Program-made: the position numbers and the translations under genes
Shown here: in pieces, positions 43,512-53,699 of the stretch
How the letters are laid out: each line of letters starts with the position of its first letter
Numbering within the stretch: position 1 is the first letter of the stretch
Notes under the pieces: generated by a model
Database searches by the model: none
What the model saw: the letters and a program-made list of their open reading frames with translations, nothing else
What the model was told of the DNA's origin: nothing
DNA from: Eutreptiella sp. 'Long Island Sound 2002'
Taxonomy: Eukaryota; Euglenozoa; Euglenophyceae; Eutreptiales; Eutreptiaceae
Reading direction: 5' to 3'
Assembly: GCA_964036045.1 (NCBI GenBank)
Contig: OZ038385.1
Span: forward strand, 22,767,813 to 22,831,812
Length of the DNA stretch: 64,000 nt

Positions 43512-44660
43512 CTGACATTTGAGCTCTTCGTCGGAAACACCGGACGTCTCGGTGTTGTCGAGCGGAGCATCCGAAGCGATGGGAGCCTCGGAGCTCGGCG
43601 GGGGTTCGGAAGGATCAAGCGGTCCAGAGGCCTTGGGGTGGTCGCAGGGCGACAGGGACTCGCCAGGCAACTCCACAGCAGTGCTTTCCAGATCACCGCC
43701 TCGCGGCGAAAAAGTCTCTGACAAGGCCACCGACTCGATCAGGGCGGTCGCGTGGGGCGACGACTCAGCGCGCGGCGAATCGGCCTCCGAAAGCGCCAGT
43801 GACCCCATCAGGGCAATCGATTGCTCCAAGGGCCCGAAATGCACGTCACTGCCGAGTGCCGGGGCGGGCGCGTCTTTGCTGTCCCGCCAGGGGGACGCGC
43901 GCGCGTCCTCTGCAATCGACTGCTCTAGAGGCCCGAAAGATGAGTCATCGATGTCCGGCAGTGGCGGAGTGCGCAAGCCTTCGCTAGTGTGCACGGCGCA
44001 TGTGCGCGCGTCCGACAGCAGCGACATCGGGGTGTGGCAGCGCGACGCCGACTTCGGGCTGCCCAAATTGAAGGAGACCGATCGGATGGACCGGGGCGGG
44101 GACGAGGCCTCGGAGGCGGCCGGGGAGCTCCGGCCGGACGGAACGGGGCGCAACAGGTCCGCCGGGTCCAACTCCGCCGGTGGCAACGTGCGCCGCATGC
44201 TCGGTGAGCTGGCGCAGTGCCGCGGGCTGAGGTGTGCCGGAACATCGGATTTGCGGCGGCACGAGGGCGAGCGGGAGGGCCGGAGCGAGATGAACCGCGG
44301 GGAGCCATCCGGGGATCCGGCCAGTGAGCCACCGGCGGAGCCTGCGGGGGAGGCAGACGTACCAGGGCTACTGGACCCGGTGCCGAACTCGGTGGGCTGG
44401 TACGAGATCGAGGCCGACCGAACGTTACGGAACGTGCCGGCGCTCTTGGCGCGGCCCCGGGGGCTGGGGAGGATTTGCGGCACGTTTGGTAGCACTTGGG
44501 GCTTTGATGGCGAAGGAGTGGCACGGACGGAGGAAAGACCGCGGGTATTTCCGACTGCGGATGGCAAACCCGGGGATGCGGGGGCCCGCAGGCTGGGGCA
44601 CGGGGATGGGGATACGGAGTGGCCGACATTGAGGGTACAATGAGGGCACACGGTGGGCAC
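43512..44660 (-). CDS. Large Ser/Pro-rich exon with internal repeats (best host-gene candidate)
   Basis: An open minus-strand exon of about 1.1 kb ending at a clean donor: ...AAATGTCAG/GTATGC, exon end 43512. Sequence features in order: a Ser/Pro-rich N-part (PQVLPNVPQILPSPRGRAKS), FRNVRSASISYQPTEFGTGS, and an Arg/Ser/Pro-rich middle. Then come two copies of FGPLEQSIA at about 43926 and 43830 (DDSSFGPLEQSIAEDA and DVHFGPLEQSIALMGS), a doublet ALMGSLALSEADSPRAE / ALIESVALSETFSPRGG, and an acidic C-part ending SGVSDEELKCQ. Codon third positions are G/C-rich. No ATG fits the 5' end, so this is probably an internal exon or has an upstream start. It looks like an intrinsically disordered protein with short linear motifs, possibly phospho-regulated (SP sites). 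The mirror frame on the plus strand is rejected. Confidence 0.6.
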
Positions 44661-44732
44661 GGGGCCCCCTTGGACCCCCTCCCTCCCTCCCTTGGACCCC
44701 CTCCCCCCCCTCCCCCCTCCGCTCTAATTCAC

Positions 44733-44975
44733 CTAAGAATTAGGGCTCTGGGAACATTTTTTTGTTTGGGCCAATTTTTTCCTCCCGCGCCTTTGGTGCA
44801 CCTAAAGCAGGGTTCTTTGGTCACTCCACTAAATCCTTTCTTCCCTCTATTGTAGACACCATGTCCTAGCGTCCCATAAGTGCGTTCTTCAGCACCCCGG
44901 TCCAACCGTGTCCCCACGAAAAACGCGACGACGTTGTAAACGTGATCCTCTATTTTCGCTTCCAATATAGATGGA
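44733..44975 (-). CDS. Candidate upstream exon
   Basis: Starts after a strong acceptor (CCTCTTGCCTTTTCTTCCCAG region, 44976-44996 on the plus strand) and ends at a donor-like CTTAG/GTGAAT. One frame reads SILEAKIEDHVYNVVAFFVG, TRLDRGAEERTYGTLGHGVY and KEPCFRCTKGAGGKNWPKQK. A second frame (YIGSENRGSRLQRRRVFRGD) is also protein-like but stops sooner. It is on the same strand and just upstream of the large Ser/Pro-rich exon; the gap of about 70-90 bases would be a very short, G-rich intron. Joining them is inference. Confidence 0.3.
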
Positions 44976-45059
44976 CTGGGAAGAAAAGGCAAGAGGCATA
45001 CAATGTGGCAAAAAAAGCATGTTCCACACTGTTTCTGCACACTCCAATGGCAACTCTGC

Positions 45060-46009
45060 GTGAGTTTATAAGGGAGGGGTCCCCCCCCTGCCGGAATGAA
45101 AATTAAAGCAACGCCCTAGGGGGGGTGTCCTCCTTACCCCCCCCCCCCGTATGGTCCCTGCCGAAAAATTTTCAGCTTACATTCTCTTGGGGCCAAAGGC
45201 GCCGAAGCAAAACAAATTTTGGCTATCCTCAGCCTCCCACATTGGAAAGGGGGGAGGGGGGTCTAGAGGGGGAGAGGGGGGAACGGGGGTCCACGGGGGG
45301 GGGGGGGTTACCCCCCCCCTCCTCCTACGGTGTACGGCTGTTCTAAAACATCCCTGGGGGAGGGGAGGGGTTCTCGAAAATCAAATAATATGATTACAAC
45401 CGCCTCTAGACAAAAATTTAAGGGGGGGGGGTTTAAGGGGGGGGCTTCGCTGCGTGGGGCTGTACTCGGGAGGTTTGGGGGGAAACCCAGAGTGTGGCAT
45501 AGCGACATAAGGGCAACGCAAATTTGGCCATTCCCCGGCCTAAGGGCATGCCCCCAGGGTTTTGGAAGAATCCTAATGAGAGACCGAAAATTCTATTGCC
45601 TCCAGCAAGGCACCTCGAAGAGAGGCACTATAGACCGACGATGGAAACTTGGAGTAGAAACTTGGACAGTCTTGCGCGTTGCCATGTAGAATAGAGTTGA
45701 TTTGTTGAGGTTGGATTGACGCACAGTGGCTGCTAGGGAGAGTGCCACCGCAAGGGGCAACACAGAAGAATGGTGCATAGCAATAATGATGGTGTAAAAG
45801 CATGGCCATGGAAGTTGCAACCTGTTGTCTAGAAGCATGCCCAAATACTTGTGGGCCAATTGCACACATACGAAAGGAGGTACGTACTATACCCAGAAGC
45901 CAATAATGCAACAAAAGCAAAGAAACCATGAAGCCCCCCCATAACCCCTGCCGTCTAGGAAACACACGTCACAGCTATCAATCGAAACGACTGACCACCT
46001 AGTGTGCCA
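45060..46009. other. G/C-run-rich spacer
   Basis: Many G and C runs (45118-45149, 45290-45320, 45421-45445). A short dispersed motif TTGCCTCCAGCAAGGCACCT at 45597 recurs at 50936 (TTGCCTTCGGCAAGGCACCT). No gene supported. Confidence 0.4.
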
Positions 46010-46260
46010 TGGCTACATAACCCTTGCCATCTCGGGGTCCCCATGGCGAGGAACACGTTGAATGGCTAAATTACCTGTCTCGAGGGCACACTGACCAACA
46101 GATGAATGCACAATCCCTACCATCTTGGTGTCCCCATTATGGGGAGGAAAAATTGGCTACATTACCCCTGCCCGTTGTGCAATGGCCTCGTAACCCCTCC
46201 CATCTCGCGGTCCACATAACGCAAAATGGCTGCAGAACCTTGCCGTCGGGCGCAACCAAT
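46010..46260 (+). repeat. Degenerate ~50-bp repeat cluster 1 (GGCTACATAACCCTTGCC)
   Basis: About four units with the consensus AATGGCTACATAACCC(C/T)TGCC, ATCTCGGGGTCCCCAT and a short G/A linker. Further clusters lie at 47680-47850, 48262-48300, 58650-58815 and 60724-60760. Confidence 0.75.
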
Positions 46261-46817
46261 GCATGGCAGCCTGAAAACCACCAACTCCTCATGGGGGGAG
46301 TACATGCACAGCACGTTTTCCCGGAATAGCCTAAGCTTCCCCCACTCTTAAAACGGCCCCTACAAAGAGAAAACCCCTTGATGGTAAGCACCGTTGCTTG
46401 GTCGGGATAGGTGGCAAATCTCCGTGCCCCACGCGCGCCGCATCAAGTGCTCCTGCATTGATGGGGCCCCATAATGGGGGCGGGGGGGGGGGGGGGTCTT
46501 GGATGGCTAGAGATACTGCTAGGGGTCGGGGAAGATTTCCGAGCCATCTTCAAGCGAATGGTCTTTACATAAGGGCTTTGGTGTTTGAGCACCTTTTATA
46601 GACCCCCCCGTCCCTCCTTCTGGGGGCTAAAACGGACCCCCCCCCCTCCCCCGCGGACAAACTTTTTCCCCCCTCCCTCGGGACCCCCGTCATTGGTTAG
46701 GGGGTCCATATAGACGTACAGTGTCAGCTACAACCAACCAAAATTGCCCACCATGGTGCTAGCAAGCCCAAAACCTTGCTTTCACGGCCAACAAGCACCA
46801 CCGGAAGGGCCCGTTTG

Positions 46818-46950
46818 GTGCTACATGGCTCCCCGTGGCTTTATACGTACTCTAATTGTCACCAAACGATCACCCAACAACAACACAAGGGTTCCCAAGG
46901 GTCATCCGGGGTCGCCAAAAAATCGCAATTTTTCAGCCAACCATGCCGGC
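46818..46950 (+). repeat. CTACATGGGTCCC family, diverged copy
   Basis: GCTACATGGCTCCCCGTGGC, then ATTGTCACCAAACGATCACC and a poly-A-like CCAAAAAATCGCAATTTTT. It is the most diverged of four copies; the others are at 50985-51290, 55012-55105 and 55128-55440. Confidence 0.6.
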
Positions 46951-47679
46951 TTTAAAACGGCCACATCCTCACCGGTGGGGCCCTATAGGGGGACCAATCT
47001 TGGAAAGTCGGAGATAGCACCCAAAAGCCCCGTCATTGGTTGGGGGTTCCATATAGCAGACAAAAGTGGAATGGGTTATGGCTACATACTTGGGGGCGCC
47101 ATTGTGTATAACCAAGCTCAAGAGATGCCATATATGCGTGTTCGAGGGTCGGTTTCTCGTTTCGCCAAATATTTCGCCGGACGGTTTTTTCGGAAAAGTT
47201 GTGTCAAAAGTTGCTCAACAAAGGAGATGGAGGCGTGTTTCAGAAAAAGATGATGTTTGAGCGATTTGAAAATTATGATGTATCCATTGCAATGATGAAA
47301 TATTCAAATACCTCACAGATTACACTTTGGCCGGAACCGGCTAAAATATGATCCCGCTATACCCGATTTCAAACCCGATTTCAAAGACAATTTGAGAAAT
47401 GGTTGGAAATAAGATTCTTGAAAATCGGGAAACAGGCTTTTGAATTTTCTTGTTGGTGGCACACACCATAGCAAGAAACATCACAAAAAAAAATGCCGCC
47501 ATCAATTTGAAAGGGGTGTGCTCAAGAGCAAATAACAAGGCCTCATCGTTCATCCTAGGCCTAGGGCCAATCTTGGAAATAATGTACTCACGGAGGCGGA
47601 GAAGAATGGCGGGAAGGTTCTTCAGAAGATGTTCAACTCGTGAAACATGGCTTCAATCCAACACTCGGCATGGGAACAA
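46951..47679. other. No supported gene
   Basis: Holds two copies of a GTCATTGGTT(A/G)GGGG(G/T)TCCATATAG motif (46690-46716 and 47031-47056), with a third, weaker, near 56083 (CCATTGGTTAGGGGGTTGAT). Confidence 0.4.
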
Positions 47680-47850
47680 ATCAGAAATGGCTACTTAACC
47701 CCTGCCATCCCGGGGTCCCTAACGCTCAGCACGGGGGTAAAATCAGAAAAGGCGACTTAACCCTTGCCGTCTCGGGGGCCCACGCGTGGGCAGAATGGCT
47801 ACATAACCCCTGCCTTCTTGGGGTCCCCATCGGGGGGACCAAAATGGCCA
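47680..47850 (+). repeat. Degenerate ~50-bp repeat cluster 2
   Basis: Three units of the GGCTACATAACCC family (AATGGCTACTTAACCCCTGC, GGCGACTTAACCCTTGCCGT, AATGGCTACATAACCCCTGC). Confidence 0.75.
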
Positions 47851-47875
47851 CCATTGGCTGGTGGAAAACTGCCCG

Positions 47876-47932
47876 CAAGGGCAGTCCTTAAGGGGGGTCG
47901 TTAACCAAAAAAAAGAGTCCTTAAGGACCACC
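47876..47932. repeat. CCTTAAGG palindromic mini-element, copy 1
   Basis: GGGCAGTCCTTAAGGGGGGT ... AGAGTCCTTAAGGACCAC. A second copy is at 56898-56962. The ends are inverted around CCTTAAGG. Immediately downstream, 48010-48052 is a 22-bp direct duplication (ATCGGAAGTTGGCAACCGGG). Confidence 0.6.
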
Positions 47933-48302
47933 TTGGCACTGGCTCAGGGTCACCCACGCCACCGTCGACCACCCATCATCGTGAGGGGTTGGAGACCAGG
48001 CTCTCGCCTATCGGAAGTTGGCAACCGGGGGATCGGAAGTTGGCAACCGGGGCACTAAGCGCTCTTCTCCTCGCATAATGTGCGGCCCCAAAAGTCTAAA
48101 TTCCTTCTGCGGCACAATCCAACGAGGCCACGCCACCCGGCGCTGTTCCCGGCCACCCTACACACTTCCCGAGGTGGTAGCGAGGGCGGCGGGGGGGGGG
48201 GGGGGATACTGAAGGATGGCACAGGCTGATGTGGCAGCGAGGAACCGTAGACTCCCCGCTGCCCTGAACCTTTGCTGTCTCGGGTCCCCGAGGCTACATA
48301 AT

Positions 48303-48894
48303 AAGTTCTCGGCAGTTTGGGTGGTACCAAATACATCATTTCAGTGTCATTGTCAACCGCTCCAAGACATCTGCACATTCCACAGATTTGAGGGAAATCA
48401 AATTGGGAGGTATTGGAGTTGTTTGCCCAGACCTCCCCAACAGTGCTGCCCTAAGTGTGTGTGGAAGGGGGAGGAACTGCGGCGCCCCCCCCACCGCCCC
48501 TCCCAGCACGTGAAGAGCACATTGCCAGCAGCTTGAGAGCATAACAAAGGCACATTGAGGGCAGATCGAGGACACGCTGAAGGCAGTTGGGAGGCACATC
48601 ACGGAGATAGTAACGGGACAGTGAAAGCCCCAAAGCAGCCGTGCAGGCTGCCACCGCCCGCCACCACGGCACAGGGTGGGGTCAAGCGGTTGGCAAATTG
48701 TGGAGTGTCGTGCAGCCGGGCACGCATACCCATGCGCTTCAGTCGCTCCAAAGGCCTGCGATAGGCAGCGGATTGCTTGCGTTTCCTTTTGTACAACGTG
48801 CTGTTGCAGGCGGCCCGGATGTCTAGTGAGCCCTGCTCCTACAAAATGTGCGGGAAGAGCAATGGAACAGGGAAAAAGGCATGGAACGGACGAC
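48303..48894. other. No supported gene
   Basis: Open frames on both strands mirror each other. The stretch has GCACATTG(C/A)-type short repeats near 48520-48600 and no motif. Confidence 0.35.
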
Positions 48895-48985
48895 ACCACA
48901 CCACACCACGCCAAGCCACACCCCACTCCGCCCCACCCCAGCCCACCCCACCCCACCCCACCCCACCCCACCACACCACACCACA
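48895..48985 (+). repeat. CCACA/CCCCA pentanucleotide minisatellite
   Basis: ACCACACCACACCACGCCAA grading into CCCCACCCCAC repeats and back to CCACA; C and A only on this strand apart from a few G/T. Confidence 0.9.
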
Positions 48986-49039
48986 TTTGAGAGGATAAGA
49001 GGGACCAGGGAGCAGAGGGTAGGGCAGCAAAGAAATGAA

Positions 49040-49226
49040 GCAAGATTCCCATGCACCATTCCGGGGGCTGTGGGTTTGAGGGGTGCGTGGACATTTTTCA
49101 GTGATCATTGGGAACCTGGGGGTTCTTCTGGAGCAAGATTCCCATGCACCATTCCGGGGGCTGTGGGTTTGAGGGGTGCGTGGACATTTTTCAGTGATCA
49201 TTGGGAACCTGGGGGTTCTTCTGGGG
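49040..49226 (+). repeat. 93-bp tandem duplication
   Basis: Two nearly perfect copies starting GCAAGATTCCCATGCACC (49040 and 49133) and ending GGTTCTTCTGG. The length is a multiple of three. No clear gene spans it. Confidence 0.9.
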
Positions 49227-49229
49227 CTT

Positions 49230-50004
49230 GGGAACTGGGCATTGAACTGTTGGAGGTTATGTGTGACACTGTAGCCCTCCTTTTCAGTGCTCAGCCCAGG
49301 CCCGGGCTTCAAGATGCTCTGGCTTCAAATAGTTGGCCACTGTTGGCAATAAATGTGTTGCAATGTGTTCCAATTCTTTTTTGTTTATTCTTTGTGTACT
49401 CTGCAACCACCGTCCCAACACAAAAAAGGGAATACGTAAAAGTAGGGATCATCGGTAGGCACCATAGGCATGACCCTCCGCCCCTCCCCCCTGTTGGCGT
49501 TGGGTGTGCAGGCTGTAGGTGGTTGTGTGAGGCTCATCCCCAGCTTCTCAGGATTCCAGACGACCCCCCACCCCATCCCCTTGGGGGTTACTGAGCACAA
49601 ACCTGTTGCATTTGGTGGTCAACTGATAGTAGTGTTGTAACCGCGGGCGGCTGGTGGATAACTGCAAGAGGCTTGTATTGGAGGTAGGGTGACTAGCGCT
49701 GGGTGGCCATTACTTGACACCCTCCAACAACCCCACTAGCATTCCAGCGAGAAAAACCCAACGTTCCACCAGCGAAACAAAGAATCATTTTTTGGCCATT
49801 TTCTGGCATGCTCCGTGTTCCCAGGCCCCAAATACATCTTCTTTTTGGTTGCTGTGTAGTTAGAGCCATGTGGAAAACCCAAAATTTCTGTCAATTTTTA
49901 TAAAAAAAAATATCACCCCTCAGTCTCTACATGGGCCTCGGGCAGTGGTGTGGCACGTGCAGTCATTGCTGTATTGGTATGTGCACTGCACTGGTGGTTG
50001 AAGG
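49230..50004. other. No supported gene
   Basis: AATAAA-type and T-rich patches at 49340-49400. Otherwise featureless. Three Cys codons in the plus frame near 49400 do not form a motif. Confidence 0.3.
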
Positions 50005-50994
50005 ATGCAGGTTCAACTCCCATTGTACGCCCCCCACACTACGAGTGAGGCATCCAAGGCGGCCTTTGAGGCATACGCCGCCTCCTTACTCCCTTCCATC
50101 GCCGTGTGCGAGCTAGTGCTCAACTTGCGTGCCCCCAAGTCTTCGTGGAGGACTCTTTCGGAGCTCTACAAGCTCCGCAAGTTGGAGTACCACCACACAA
50201 TCCCCGGTGGCCCCCACACCCGGCCCATTTGCACTGAGCGGGACTTCCAAGCCTGCTGGAAGGAGTTTATCGGCACGGTGGAATTGGATGACCCCGTTGC
50301 CACGGTGTTGCCCAAGGCCACCGGGATCTCATGGCCCTTTGCCTCATGGGTCAAGTACATCCTCTCCCGGCCGGGTTTGGTGAGGTCAATCGACCGCTCC
50401 TACCCATTGACGTTCAAACCAACTTTATCACCTGTCATCCAGAAAATTGTTTTTTCATGCACCCCTTGGAGCCACAAAAACAACACTTCAACATACTTGA
50501 CAATGGATGGAGGAACAAAAGTATTACAGGCAAAAGGGACGAGAACAGTTGACAGTAATAGAAAGTGTTTTTCACTGAAAAGGGTTGAGCCTCACAGAAT
50601 CGCAACCTTCCACCAAACCTTCCAGCACGTTCCGGCGATTCCAGCCACCGGAACGGCAGGGGGGTTGCTCGGATGTCAACTGACCGTCAAGCCGTGTATT
50701 GCGCATTTGCACAGTGCCGTCGCAACAGGCGGCCATAAGTGGGGGGGGGGGGCGTTGCGGGGAGCGGGGGGTCATTCGGGCCCATTTTCCACACACCCCC
50801 ACTTGTGGCTCCTGGGCCCACAAGTGGGTGGGGTGGGGATCTGGGGCAACCCAACATATATTCCTCAGAATGATCACTACAACACGTTAATCATCTTGAG
50901 GTATATGTCATGGGGAATTTTTGTCCAACTTGTGTTGCCTTCGGCAAGGCACCTCGAAGAGGCAAGAGAAGAGCCCCAGGCTACATGGGCGTAG
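50005..50994 (+). CDS. Unrecognised protein, N-terminal 170 residues convincing
   Basis: Starts at a real ATG (50005): MQVQLPLYAPHTTSEASK, AAFEAYAASLLPSIAVCELV, LNLRAPKSSWRTLSELYKL, ERDFQACWKEFIGTVELDD, PVATVLPKATGISWPFASW and VKYILSRPGLVRSIDRSYP. Codon third positions are G/C-rich up to about 50405 and then change to A/T-rich, so the genuine coding part probably ends near there. From about 50740 the frame crosses a dispersed G-rich repeat shared with 57.7 kb. The Leu/Trp/Glu-rich helical N-part resembles element-encoded structural or accessory proteins, but I do not recognise the family. Confidence 0.42.
   Translation: MQVQLPLYAPHTTSEASKAAFEAYAASLLPSIAVCELVLNLRAPKSSWRTLSELYKLRKLEYHHTIPGGPHTRPICTERDFQACWKEFIGTVELDDPVATVLPKATGISWPFASWVKYILSRPGLVRSIDRSYPLTFKPTLSPVIQKIVFSCTPWSHKNNTSTYLTMDGGTKVLQAKGTRTVDSNRKCFSLKRVEPHRIATFHQTFQHVPAIPATGTAGGLLGCQLTVKPCIAHLHSAVATGGHKWGGGALRGAGGHSGPFSTHPHLWLLGPQVGGVGIWGNPTYIPQNDHYNTLIILRYMSWGIFVQLVLPSARHLEEAREEPQATWA
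50740..50905 (+). repeat. G-rich dispersed repeat, copy 1
   Basis: GTTGCGGGGAGCGGGGGGTC, TTCGGGCCCATTTT and TGGGCCCACAAGTGGG match 57705-57800. The end (ACATATATTCCTCAGAATGA) matches, inverted, 3784-3817. Confidence 0.65.
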
Positions 50995-51290
50995 CTGCCG
51001 TTATGTGGGTCGTCATGAGTACTGAAGTACGTGTATTGTCACCAAATGATCACCCAAACCCATCCGAGGGGCGACCTGAGGGTTTCAAAAAAAGTCGAAT
51101 TTCCAAAAATTTTCAAATGCCACTAAAAACAGCCTAAAACAACAGCAGTTTTGGGTACCACTACTTTTAATATCCGTAGGCCTATGTACGGAGGTAGAGG
51201 GGCGGGGAGTGGGGGCCGAAGAGAGTTCAGACGCCCCCTCCTCCTATACACGCTCCCCACCTATGGAGCACAGCGGCCGAGAGGGACGAG
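50985..51290 (+). repeat. CTACATGGGTCCC family, long copy
   Basis: GTATTGTCACCAAATGATCA, CCCATCCGAGGGGCGAC, AAAATTTTCAA, then GGGGCGGGGAGTGGGGGC and CAGCGGCCGAGAGGGACGAG. All blocks recur in the same order at 55128-55440. Confidence 0.75.
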
Positions 51291-51800
51291 CTGGTTGAGG
51301 CGAGGTCTCTTCCGTGCTCGCCCTCCCATGGAGCCGACCCGGCTGCCCTCCACTGAGCGTCGCCCTCCCCAATGAGGAAAGCGAGGTCGTTCCAAATGCC
51401 AATATACTGGCTTGCCGCCCTGCGTTGACGAACGCGGGTTGGCTTAGATACCGCAGCGCAGCTGGTACCGCCGCCGATGATGAGGAGGAGGAAGAAGATG
51501 ATGAAAGCCCCCCCCCCCCCCCCGAGGGGGGGTCTAGCTGTGGACCATAGAGGGAGGGGGTGCCCCCTACAAGCAGCTCGCAGACAACGCCCGCGAGATG
51601 TTCGATAAAAACTCCCGGCAAGGACGACTCCACTACCCTTGTTTCCTAGGGGGTCTTTCCCTAACCCCACAGCGCGGGAGAGGTTTGCACCCAGCAGCGG
51701 GGTCGCCGCTCCGCCCGCGGGGGGGGGGGGGGCTGCTTGTCGGCCGGGCAGCGAACCTAGCAGTGAGGAGATGCCCGCCGCACGTGTAGGCCGAGGGGGA

Positions 51801-51823
51801 TTTAGGTTTAGGTTTAGGTTTAG
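51801..51823 (+). repeat. Short interstitial TTTAGG array
   Basis: TTTAGGTTTAGGTTTAGG plus TTTAG, just under four units of a 6-base TTTAGG period (not the plant TTTAGGG). Confidence 0.85.
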
Positions 51824-51829
51824 CGTGGC

Positions 51830-52259
51830 CGTGCTCACCCATGGGGTGGCCTCACGCCTCGACGGTAGGAGAGCGGCCGCCGTCAATCACTAGAGGAGGT
51901 TTGGCACCCTCAAACCCCTCCACGCGATGTGGGTTGTGGGCAGCCACTCGTGTGCTCCGTGTCGCCGTCGCATGGTCGCCACGTCGCTCGCGCCAAGGCC
52001 GGGCCTCAAGGTTGGGTTCCTCCTTGTGGGGGAACCTGGCTCCTTGGCACCAAGGGCCTGGTGCCTCCCCACGCCGGGTCCCTCGTGGCGGGTCCGCAAG
52101 GAGGACGCCCTCCTGCTGGTGTCCCAGCTGCGGCCGCCTCGTCCCTTGGCCACTTGTGGGGTTTCTCCCACCGCCCTTTTGCTGTAGCGTTGTTGCTGCA
52201 ACCACCACAAATCTGCAGCACTCACTGCGCTGCAGTTTGCAGTCTCCTGCACACTGCGG
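51830..52259. other. GC-rich spacer, no firm gene
   Basis: Frames on both strands are long only because of GC content. AGTCTCCTGCACACTGCGGT at about 52240-52259 extends an inverted repeat (see 52261-52286). Confidence 0.35.
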
Positions 52260-52796
52260 TTGTACCCCAGTCCCGTTACCAATCCAGGGACTGCCCACTG
52301 GGCGGGAGCGCCAGCGTGGCGGCAAGGCCCAAGCGACATGTCTGAGCTGGCCCTAGACTTTGAAGCCTTCATGGGCCGTGCGCTCCCCGCGTTGCCGCAC
52401 CACAAGTTGCAGGGGACGCGTCTCCCGCTCGGTGAGCGGGCCCATGTGCCGCGTCAGGCGGCGTGGCTGGTGCAACCGCACGTGGCGACGGGCCAACTCC
52501 TGTGGGGAGCACCCACCTATCGCTGTTGCTCTCTCCTCCCGCTGGGTGGGCGCTTTTGTTAGGGGCTGCGGCCCTACTTCGCGGCCCGGAAGGAGATGGC
52601 GCTACAGCTGCCACAGCGGGCGTCACATTGCCATGACATGTGGCTCCAGTGGTTGCGGACCCCTGCCCGCCCGAAGGGGGGACAACACTGCTACCATATG
52701 CCCGGCATGACACGACGGTGCACCTCGGCACCCTGGCTCCTAGGGGAGTGGCCCCCGGGGCCGCCTGCGCATGACAACCAACGACCCGGACAGTGA
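52260..52796 (+). pseudogene. Unrecognised protein frame with one TAG
   Basis: One frame runs 179 codons with a single TAG at 52560-52562: SELALDFEAFMGRALPAL, GTRLPLGERAHVPRQAAW, LVQPHVATGQLLWGAPTYR, LLPLGGRFC, TAG, GLRPYFAARKEMALQLPQ, RASHCHDMWLQWLRTPARP. Composition and evenness look coding. The stop sits where Trp (TGG) or Gln (CAG) would be one transition away. Start unclear; the first ATG is at 52338. It is probably a decayed element protein lying head-to-head with the LINE-like fossil on the right. Confidence 0.35.
52261..52286 (+). repeat. Left arm of a 26-bp perfect inverted repeat
   Basis: Starts TGTACCCCAGTCCCG. The exact reverse complement lies at 53490-53515, 1.2 kb away, and the homology fades gradually over a further 15-20 bases (CACTGC-GTTGTACC against CACTGCAGCTGTACC). 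Confidence 0.85.
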
Positions 52797-53433
52797 GTGG
52801 GTGTGAACTTGAGCGATTTGCGCGGGCTACCTACCCTGCCGGTAGGGGGGAACCCCCCACAAGATGACCCAACCCCAACCCTCACTGTCCCCACAGCCAG
52901 TGGCGGCGCATTGCCCCCCCCCCCCCCCCGGTCTGCCGCGGTGTCACCCTCCCGGCGGGTGTCCGCAACGCTAACGGGAGGCACCCTCCCCCGAGCAGGC
53001 TCAGGCTCGGGGATGAGACGGGCGTCCGTTGCCCTCGCGGAGCGAGGAAACCGAGCACATAGGCGTCTATGTGCACAAGGACCCGCTCAAGAGTCTTACC
53101 AAAACACGACCTGGGAGGCCACAATCACACACAAAAGAGGAGCCACGTGAAACACACAAGTGGCACCCTGCCCAGCAAGTGGTCCCAAACCCCACAGCAG
53201 GCGGCACCATGCCCACATGGTGGCTGAGTAGAGCCAAGAATGCTGGACATCCAGTGCTGAGCCAGCACTCGCTGTGCAAGGAGGGCGCCCTCTAAGCCGG
53301 TGCAGTGTACACTCACGCGCGACCCAACACAAGAAGCGGGCCACACATGCGCGCCACGAGCACCACGCAGGGCGCGCCACAGACGTGCCCATCACAGTGC
53401 GCTGAACGAACGCCACCAGCAAGGCCCTGCAGA

Positions 53434-53592
53434 ATGAGCAGTGCAGCCACAAAGCTGCCGCACTTTGGCTGCAGAGCCCCAATAGTTCGTGGATTGGTAA
53501 CGGGACTGGGGTACAGCTGCAGTGGCTGCAGCACCGCCCGCAGCATGAACAATGCAGCCACAAAGCTGCTGCACTTTGGCTGCAGAGCCCCA
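53434..53592 (+). repeat. 48-bp direct duplication, 111-bp period
   Basis: ATGA(G/A)CA(G/A)TGCAGCCACAA, then GCACTTTGGCTGCAGAGCCC, at 53434 and 53545. The right arm of the 26-bp inverted repeat sits between the two copies. Confidence 0.85.
53490..53515 (-). repeat. Right arm of a 26-bp perfect inverted repeat
   Basis: TGGATTGGTAACGGGACTGG followed by GGTACA, the exact complement of 52261-52286. Confidence 0.85.
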
Positions 53593-53699
53593 CTACATTT
53601 GTGGGTGAAGGCTGGCTCCCACCCCGGCCACCCGCGCGGCATGCTAGGTTGCATGCGGAGCGGGAGCGCCAGTGGCAAGCGCGGCGTGGGGCCATAGAG

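Noticed and set aside
43519-44643. 374-codon plus-strand open frame
   Set aside because: Mirror of the Ser/Pro-rich minus exon, whose splice donor and repeated motifs favour the minus strand.
49950-50030. tRNA-like region with a GGTTCAACTCC box-B match
   Set aside because: Stems do not pair properly, and the box lies inside the start of a better-supported coding frame.
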